NCBI GenBank assembly: GCA_030698575.1 | Contig: JAUYMQ010000212.1 | Location: 1-17,678, forward strand | Source of the DNA: Deltaproteobacteria bacterium | GTDB taxonomy: Bacteria; JAUYMQ01 | Direction: 5' to 3' | DNA: 17,678 bases | Shown: positions 13,071 to 17,678 of the stretch, piece after piece | Layout: every line of letters starts with the position of its first letter | Numbering within the stretch: position 1 is the first letter of the stretch | Program-made: the position numbers and the translations under genes | The notes under the pieces: model-generated | The model's input: only the letters and a program-made list of their open reading frames with translations | Databases searched by the model: none | What the model was told of the DNA's origin: nothing

Positions 13071-14351
13071 TTAGACGATCTCCCGACTCGCGGCATGGGC
13101 CAGCGCCCGATCGCGGTCGGCCCCGATGTGGCGCGCTCCGAGCTGCAGGGTAAGGGCGCCGAGAATTCCCATGGCCGGACAGATCAGCATCGCCGTTCGC
13201 AACTCCCCCGCAAGATCACTCAGGAGGCCCACAATGAAGGGGCCGAGCGCGAAGCCGAGAATGTTGATGAAGAAGAAGTAGACGGCGATCGCGATCCCCC
13301 GGTGCCGCGGCTCCACCACATCGTGGACGGTGGAGGTTCCCGGGGCGAACCACATCGAACTGATCATCGAGGTCAGCCAGAAGCAGGCAACGAAGGCGCC
13401 GAGACGCTCGATGAAGAGCGTGGCCACGGTGAACGGCGCCGCCGCGAGAGCCCCCATCAGGATGAGACGCATCCGGCCGTCCACCCGCCGTCGCGCGAAC
13501 AGATCCGCCAGCCAGCCGCCCATCATCACGCCAAGAAGGCCCGCCGTCGCGAACACCAGCCCCGCGAGACCGCCCGCCTGCGCCAGCGAGAGGTCGTGGT
13601 ATCTTTGAAGGAAGCTGGGCATCCAGATTGAAAATCCGGCGATCGCGAAGACGATGAAGGAAACGCCGACGCAGTGGTAGCGAAGCGTCGGTGTGCGGAA
13701 GAGAATCTCCTTCATGCGGCCTGCCGCGCCGGGGCGCATCACGTCCTCCACCAACGTGCCCTCGGCGCCCCCACGCTGAGGCTCGCGCAGGAACCAGGCC
13801 AGCACCGCCAGCAGGAGCCCCGGACCGCCGAGCAGGAAGAACGCGATGCGCCAGTCGTATTTCTGGGCGACGAAACCGCCGACGAGCACCCCGAGGCCGG
13901 CGCCGATTGGCACGCCGGATGCGTAGACCGCCTGCGCCAGGGATCGGCGCGCGGGCGGGAACAGATCGCTGATGATCGCGAGCGCGGCGGGGCCGAAGGC
14001 CGCCTCTCCCACGCCCACTCCGATCCGCGCCCCGAGCAACTGGCCGAAGTTGCGGGCCACGCCCGACAGCACGGTCATGGCGCTCCAGGCCGCAAGGCCC
14101 AGCGCGATGAGCTTTCGCCGGCTCCAGACGTCGGCGAGTCGCCCGAAGGGGATGCCCAGCACGGCGTAGAAAACCGCGAAGGCGGCGCCGGCCATGAAGC
14201 CGAGCTGGCCGTCCGAAAGTCCGAGGTCCGCCTTGATGGGCTCGAACAGGATCGTGATCGCCTGCCGGTCGACGAAGTTGAAGATGTTCATGATGGCAAG
14301 GAGCCCGAGCGTGTACCGCGCGTACGCTCGGGACGGCGTGGGGTGGTTCAT
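13071..14351 (-). CDS. Major facilitator superfamily transporter, Spinster-like
   Basis: This is a 12-helix secondary transporter of the inner membrane. The substrate is unknown, and Spinster-related bacterial members have varied or untested substrates. The 426-residue product has the family's NFVDRQAITILFEPIKADLG start, so Asp28-Arg29 lie in the first helix. Motif A follows between helices 2 and 3 (GRLADVWSRRKL, about 70-81). Further helices carry GVGVGEAAFGPAALAIISDLFP and a C-half motif A-like GGWLADLFARR. The ATG at 14351-14349 was chosen because homology begins there. Its ribosome site is poor. Much open frame upstream is antisense to the DUF72 gene and is not real. It converges on mlaD with nine bases between and diverges from the DUF72 gene with 36 bases between, so it is transcribed alone. 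Confidence 0.9.
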   Translation of the reverse strand: MNHPTPSRAYARYTLGLLAIMNIFNFVDRQAITILFEPIKADLGLSDGQLGFMAGAAFAVFYAVLGIPFGRLADVWSRRKLIALGLAAWSAMTVLSGVARNFGQLLGARIGVGVGEAAFGPAALAIISDLFPPARRSLAQAVYASGVPIGAGLGVLVGGFVAQKYDWRIAFFLLGGPGLLLAVLAWFLREPQRGGAEGTLVEDVMRPGAAGRMKEILFRTPTLRYHCVGVSFIVFAIAGFSIWMPSFLQRYHDLSLAQAGGLAGLVFATAGLLGVMMGGWLADLFARRRVDGRMRLILMGALAAAPFTVATLFIERLGAFVACFWLTSMISSMWFAPGTSTVHDVVEPRHRGIAIAVYFFFINILGFALGPFIVGLLSDLAGELRTAMLICPAMGILGALTLQLGARHIGADRDRALAHAASREIV

Positions 14352-14387
14352 GGGGGGTACGGCCCTGTCTCGGGTGAGGCGCTCGGT

Positions 14388-15227
14388 GTGACGGAACGGA
14401 GCACCATATCGAAGCGGCCATTGCCGCGCAACCCGGAGCGCATACGCGTCGGCACCTCGGGGTTCAGCTACCAGGACTGGAAAGGGTTCTTCTACCCCCG
14501 GGAGATGAAATCTGAGGATTTCCTCGGCTTCTACGCCCGCCACTTCGACGCCTGCGAGCTGAACTTCAGCTACTACCGGGTTCCTGACGCGCTCACACTG
14601 GGCCGGATGGTCGAGAAGTCGGGCGGCGCGGTCGAGTTCACGGTCAAGGCCTTCCGGGGCATGACCCATGAGCGGGACGCGCCGCGCGAAACGATCGCTG
14701 AATTCGTTCAGGCCCTCTCGCCGCTCCGTGAAGCCGGTCTTTGCGGGGCGGTGCTGCTGCAGTTCCCCTTTTCCTTCCGAAGGCAGCCGTCGGCGCTCGA
14801 CTACCTGGAGGGGCTTGCGGTCGGCTTGCGGTCGCTCTGGGAGGAGATACCGCTCGTCGCCGAATTCCGGCACCGGAGCTGGGTATCGGAGGAAGCGCTG
14901 GGCTGGCTCGGGGATCGCGCCCTCGGCTTCTGCGCCGTGGACGAGCCGCGCCTCGGCAACCTCATGCCGCCACTGGCCGCTGTCACGGGTTCCGTCGGCT
15001 ACGTCCGGTTCCACGGGAGAAACGCAGCCAAGTGGTGGAAGCACGAACGGCCGGAGGAGCGCTACGACTACCTTTACACGCCGGGCGAGCTGTGCGAATG
15101 GCTGCCCAGGATCGAGACGCTGGCGGGCGCGGCGAAGAAAACCTACGTTTTCTTCAACAATCACTTCCAGGCCAAGGCGGTCGCCAACGCGCAAGATTTA
15201 CTGGCCATGCTCCGGCGCGCGCCTTGA
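14388..15227 (+). CDS. DUF72 family protein
   Basis: DUF72 (YecE-like) proteins form a TIM-barrel-like fold of unknown activity and are widespread in bacteria. The 279-residue product is normal for the family. It starts the domain with RVGTSGFSYQDWKGFFYP and carries FDACELNFSYYRVP, then the core QFPFSF and EFRHRSW. YVRFHGRN and the C-terminal TYVFFNNHFQAKAVANA close the domain. The start is GTG at 14388 with GAGG eight bases upstream. No in-frame ATG precedes the domain. An open frame running back over 700 nt upstream is antisense to the MFS gene and is rejected. The gene diverges from the MFS gene, so promoters for the two must overlap or lie inside coding sequence. Its stop codon overlaps the promoter proposed for the next gene. 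Confidence 0.9.
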   Translation: MTERSTISKRPLPRNPERIRVGTSGFSYQDWKGFFYPREMKSEDFLGFYARHFDACELNFSYYRVPDALTLGRMVEKSGGAVEFTVKAFRGMTHERDAPRETIAEFVQALSPLREAGLCGAVLLQFPFSFRRQPSALDYLEGLAVGLRSLWEEIPLVAEFRHRSWVSEEALGWLGDRALGFCAVDEPRLGNLMPPLAAVTGSVGYVRFHGRNAAKWWKHERPEERYDYLYTPGELCEWLPRIETLAGAAKKTYVFFNNHFQAKAVANAQDLLAMLRRAP

Positions 15228-15253
15228 CCCATGCCGGATGCCGGAGCTAGTTT
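15224..15253 (+). promoter_or_regulatory. Candidate promoter for the nicotinamidase-like gene and nadE
   Basis: TTGACC (15224-15229) and TAGTTT (15248-15253) are 18 bases apart. The -35 matches five of six consensus bases and the -10 only three. The spacer contains a tandem repeat of ATGCCGG. The predicted start near 15260 would leave a 24-nt leader to the ATG at 15284, which has AGGGGA upstream. Moderate support only. Confidence 0.4.
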
Positions 15254-15283
15254 CGCCGGGGGCGCGACACAGGGGATTGCCGG

Positions 15284-15874
15284 ATGGCTCGCAGGGCCTT
15301 TCTGGATCTGGACACGCAGTTTGATTTCATGGATCCCGCCGGGGCGCTGTATTTCGCGGGCGCGCAGGCGACGATCCCCAACCTGAAGCGCCTCATCGAT
15401 GCGGCCCGGGAGACGGGCATCCCCGTGATATCCTCGATCGACGCCCACATCGAGAACGATCCCGAGTTCGGGGAATGGCCGCCTCATTGCGTGGCGGGTA
15501 CCCCCGGGCAGCACAAGATCCCGGAGACGACCCTGGCCGACACGGTGGTCATCGAGAACCGCCCCCAGCCCATCGATCTCCGCCCCGGCGCGCAGGTGCA
15601 ACTCGAGAAGCGGATCTCGGGCCTCTTCGACAACGTCAACGCCGACGTCGTGTTGCGGAAGATCGGGGCGCATGAGTTCTTCGTCTTCGGCGTCGCGACC
15701 GAGTACGGCGTCAAGGCCGCGGTGCTCGGGCTGCTCGAAAGGGGCAACCGGGTGGGCGTCGTCACCGATGCGATAAGCGCCGTGACGGAAGAGGGCGGGT
15801 CGGCCGCGCTCAATGCGATGCGCGTGGCCGGAGCACTGCTGTTGACGACGGACGAGGTGCTCGCTTCCCTCTGA
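15284..15874 (+). CDS. Nicotinamidase/isochorismatase-like hydrolase lacking the nucleophilic Cys
   Basis: Nicotinamidases deaminate nicotinamide to nicotinate for NAD salvage, using an Asp-Lys-Cys triad and a metal. The 196-residue product shows the fold: catalytic Asp about D10 (DLDTQFDFMD), metal ligands D53 and H55 (SSIDAH), H68 in the nicotinamidase WPPHCVAGTPG motif, and a likely catalytic Lys at K109. At the nucleophile position, where the family reads GVAT-(D/E)-Y-C-V, this protein reads GVATEYGV: Gly142, codon GGC at 15707-15709. One base change (TGC to GGC) explains the loss. It lies 19 nt upstream of nadE, so a NAD role is plausible, but the protein may be inactive, do other chemistry, or contain a sequence error. 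The other Cys (C69 in HCV) is not the usual nucleophile. Confidence 0.88.
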   Translation: MARRAFLDLDTQFDFMDPAGALYFAGAQATIPNLKRLIDAARETGIPVISSIDAHIENDPEFGEWPPHCVAGTPGQHKIPETTLADTVVIENRPQPIDLRPGAQVQLEKRISGLFDNVNADVVLRKIGAHEFFVFGVATEYGVKAAVLGLLERGNRVGVVTDAISAVTEEGGSAALNAMRVAGALLLTTDEVLASL

Positions 15875-15893
15875 AGGGTGAAGGAACAGGCGA

Positions 15894-17534
15894 ATGAAGA
15901 TCGCGCTGGCCCAGATCAACACCACCGTGGGAGATGTCGCGGGAAACCGCGATAAGGTCATCGCGTTCACCCGCCGCGCGCGCGAGAGAGGCGCCGACCT
16001 GGTCGTTTTCCCCGAGCTGACGCTCACGGGCTACCCGCCCCGCGACCTCGTCGATGCGTCGGGTTTCGTGCAGGCGTCTGAAGGCGCGCTCGCGGGCCTC
16101 GCGCGCGAGACGCGCGGCGTGGGCGTCCTGGTCGGCACAGTGGCCGCCAACCCGGATCCGCACGGCCCCCGCTACCGGAACGTGGCCGCGCTGCTGGACG
16201 AGGGGCGCGTCCAGTCCCTCACCACGAAGTGCCTCCTTCCCAGCTACGACGTGTTCGACGAGGTGCGATACTTCGCTCCCTCGGCCGCCGTCACGGTGAA
16301 GCCCTTCCGGGGCCGCCGGCTGGGCGTCACCATCTGCGAGGATGCCTGGGCGATGGAGACCTTCTCCGGACGGCGCATACACGCGCTGAACCCCGTCGCC
16401 GAACTCGCCGCGCAGGGGGCCGATCTCATCGTGAATCTCTCCGGTTCCCCCTTCGAGCGACAGAAGCCGGAGAGGCGCCTGCGCATCTTCCAGCGCATCG
16501 CGTCCGACCATGGGCTCCCTTCCGTGTTCGTGAACCTCGTTGGGGGGAATGACGGCCTGATCTTCGACGGTGATAGCTTCGCGGTCGACGCGCAGGGCCG
16601 GGTCGCTGCGCGGGCCGGGGCATTCGAGGAGGATCTCGTCCTGTGGGACACGGAGAGTGGCCAGGGAGAGGTCCGCGAGGAGGTGGCGCCGGAGGAAGAG
16701 AAGATCTTCCGTGCCCTCTGCCTCGGCACGCGGGACTACGCCGCCAAGTGCGGTTTCAGGACGGCCGTCACGGGGCTCTCCGGCGGAATCGATTCGGCGC
16801 TGGTGACGGTGATCGCCGCCTGCGCGTTGGGCCCGGAGAACGTCCACGGCATTTCCCTTCCCTCCGCCTACTCCTCCGAGGGAAGCCTTCGCGACGCGCG
16901 GCTTCTTGCCGGGAATCTCGGCATTCACTACCAGGTCATCCCGATCGAGAAGCTCTTTCAGGCTTATCTCGATGAGCTGAAGCCGCACTTCGGCGGCCGG
17001 GAACCGGATGCGACGGAGGAGAACATCCAGGCGCGAGTGCGCGGCAACATCCTGATGTCGCTCTCGAACAAGTTTGGTCATCTCGTTCTGTCCACCGGGA
17101 ACAAGAGCGAGCTGGCGGTGGGGTACTGCACCCTTTACGGCGACATGGCGGGGGGCCTGGCGGTGGTCTCCGATCTCCTCAAGACGGAGGTGTACGCGCT
17201 GGCGCGCCACCTGAACCGCAGCAGCGAGACGATCCCGGAGGCCTGCATCACCAAGCCGCCGTCCGCCGAGCTCAGGCCGAACCAGACCGATCAGGACACG
17301 CTGCCGCCCTACGAGGCGCTCGATCCGATCATCGACGGGGCGGTCGAAGAAAGCCTGACCGAGGAAGAGCTGATCGCGCGAGGTCACGACGAGGATCTGG
17401 TGCGGCGGGTGTACAGGATGATCCGGCAGAACGAGTACAAGCGCCAGCAGGCGCCCCCGGGCCTGAAGGTGACCGGGCGGGCCTTCGGGGTGGGCAGGCG
17501 CTACCCCATCGCCGCGCGCTACCGCCTCCCCTGA
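15894..17534 (+). CDS. nadE: Glutamine-dependent NAD+ synthetase
   Basis: NadE amidates nicotinate adenine dinucleotide to NAD+, using ammonia channelled from glutamine. The 546-residue product is the two-domain type. The N-terminal nitrilase-like glutaminase domain (about 1-255) has catalytic Glu about E41 (FPELTLTGYPPRDL), Lys about K112 (TKCLLPSYDVFDE) and Cys about C148 (TICEDAW). The C-terminal synthetase domain (about 270-530) has the ATP-pyrophosphatase loop SGGIDS at 296-301, LSTGNKSELAVGY, and an RPNQTDQD segment. All key residues are present. The ATG has GAAGGA seven bases upstream. Its upstream neighbour is the nicotinamidase-like gene, 19 nt away, so the pair likely forms an operon for NAD salvage or recycling. 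The stop is TGA, followed by a terminator. Confidence 0.96.
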   Translation: MKIALAQINTTVGDVAGNRDKVIAFTRRARERGADLVVFPELTLTGYPPRDLVDASGFVQASEGALAGLARETRGVGVLVGTVAANPDPHGPRYRNVAALLDEGRVQSLTTKCLLPSYDVFDEVRYFAPSAAVTVKPFRGRRLGVTICEDAWAMETFSGRRIHALNPVAELAAQGADLIVNLSGSPFERQKPERRLRIFQRIASDHGLPSVFVNLVGGNDGLIFDGDSFAVDAQGRVAARAGAFEEDLVLWDTESGQGEVREEVAPEEEKIFRALCLGTRDYAAKCGFRTAVTGLSGGIDSALVTVIAACALGPENVHGISLPSAYSSEGSLRDARLLAGNLGIHYQVIPIEKLFQAYLDELKPHFGGREPDATEENIQARVRGNILMSLSNKFGHLVLSTGNKSELAVGYCTLYGDMAGGLAVVSDLLKTEVYALARHLNRSSETIPEACITKPPSAELRPNQTDQDTLPPYEALDPIIDGAVEESLTEEELIARGHDEDLVRRVYRMIRQNEYKRQQAPPGLKVTGRAFGVGRRYPIAARYRLP

Positions 17535-17547
17535 ATTCCCGGTCGCC

Positions 17548-17575
17548 TTGACAGGATCGGGCCCCGTGATACCTT
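17548..17575 (+). promoter_or_regulatory. Promoter-like sequence between nadE and its terminator
   Basis: A perfect TTGACA (17548-17553) is followed 16 bases later by TACCTT (17570-17575), with an extended -10 TG at 17567-17568. Any transcript would start around 17582 and run almost at once into the hairpin at 17591-17627. Downstream sequence is outside the window. Confidence 0.45.
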
Positions 17576-17590
17576 CAAGCGAAATCCACC

Positions 17591-17627
17591 GCCCGGCGCT
17601 TATCCCTCCGCGCGCCGGGGCTTTTTT
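17591..17627 (+). terminator. Rho-independent terminator after nadE
   Basis: GCCCGGCGC (17591-17599) pairs with GCGCCGGGGC (17612-17621) with one bulged G, across a 12-nt loop, and six T follow (17622-17627). It lies 57 nt past the nadE stop. This is the clearest intrinsic terminator in the window. From 17628 to the right edge I see no feature. Confidence 0.85.
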
Positions 17628-17678
17628 GTAGCTCCAGGGCGGTCGCGAGCAAGGGAATCAGGCACGGCGGCGGGGGGA

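Noticed and set aside
13674-14387. Upstream plus-strand extension of the DUF72 frame
   Set aside because: It is antisense to the MFS gene, shows no domain, and DUF72 similarity begins just after the GTG at 14388.
15810-17387. 525-codon minus-strand open frame opposite nadE
   Set aside because: nadE has complete catalytic motifs on the plus strand. The antisense frame is Arg/Gly-rich noise from codon composition.

Overview
The window is high-GC, densely packed bacterial chromosome carrying housekeeping genes. I see no insertion sequence, phage gene, CRISPR array, tRNA or rRNA. The organism is probably a Gram-negative (diderm) bacterium with a DivIVA-type cell-division cluster: it has an Mla-type lipid transport operon, which implies an outer membrane, beside a yggS-proC-yggT-divIVA-yggU string. 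That mix, the GC content, the two-subunit (GcvPA/GcvPB) glycine dehydrogenase and the Spinster-type MFS protein suggest a deltaproteobacterial, NC10/Rokubacteria or Tectomicrobia-like lineage. I cannot resolve it further from sequence alone. TGA, TAG and TAA are all used as ordinary stops.

Left part, minus strand (1-6381). Read in transcription order, maf, yggS, proC, yggT, divIVA and yggU (DUF167) form one tightly spaced cell-envelope and division cluster. Two start/stop overlaps suggest translational coupling. A weak terminator and a good sigma70-type promoter follow. The promoter drives folD, gcvT, gcvH and gcvPA, a one-carbon unit in which glycine cleavage feeds methylene-tetrahydrofolate to FolD. 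In gcvPA an in-frame TAA interrupts codon 30 while the homologous frame continues beyond it to the window edge. The 166-nt yggT-divIVA spacer holds four consecutive inverted repeats.

Middle (6382-8679). A 499-nt gene-free stretch contains a consensus-grade sigma54 (-24/-12) promoter on the plus strand. It is followed about 200 nt later by a strong hairpin, with no convincing gene between them. This is the best candidate in the window for something undescribed: a sigma54-dependent small RNA. Next on the minus strand is a 533-residue zinc-ribbon membrane protein, then a divergent spacer with a 13-bp inverted repeat.

Right part, plus strand (8680-17678). A GAF-GGDEF diguanylate cyclase with intact active and inhibitory sites comes first. 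A lipoprotein gene then overlaps mlaE, followed by mlaF and mlaD. This is a phospholipid/lipid ABC importer or exporter with an MCE protein but no adjacent mlaB or mlaC. A minus-strand Spinster-like MFS gene converges on mlaD and diverges, 36 bp away, from a DUF72 gene. Last is a nicotinamidase-like gene directly upstream of nadE, which suggests NAD salvage. However, the nicotinamidase-like protein has glycine where the family's nucleophilic cysteine sits. A terminator, preceded by a promoter-like sequence, follows nadE.
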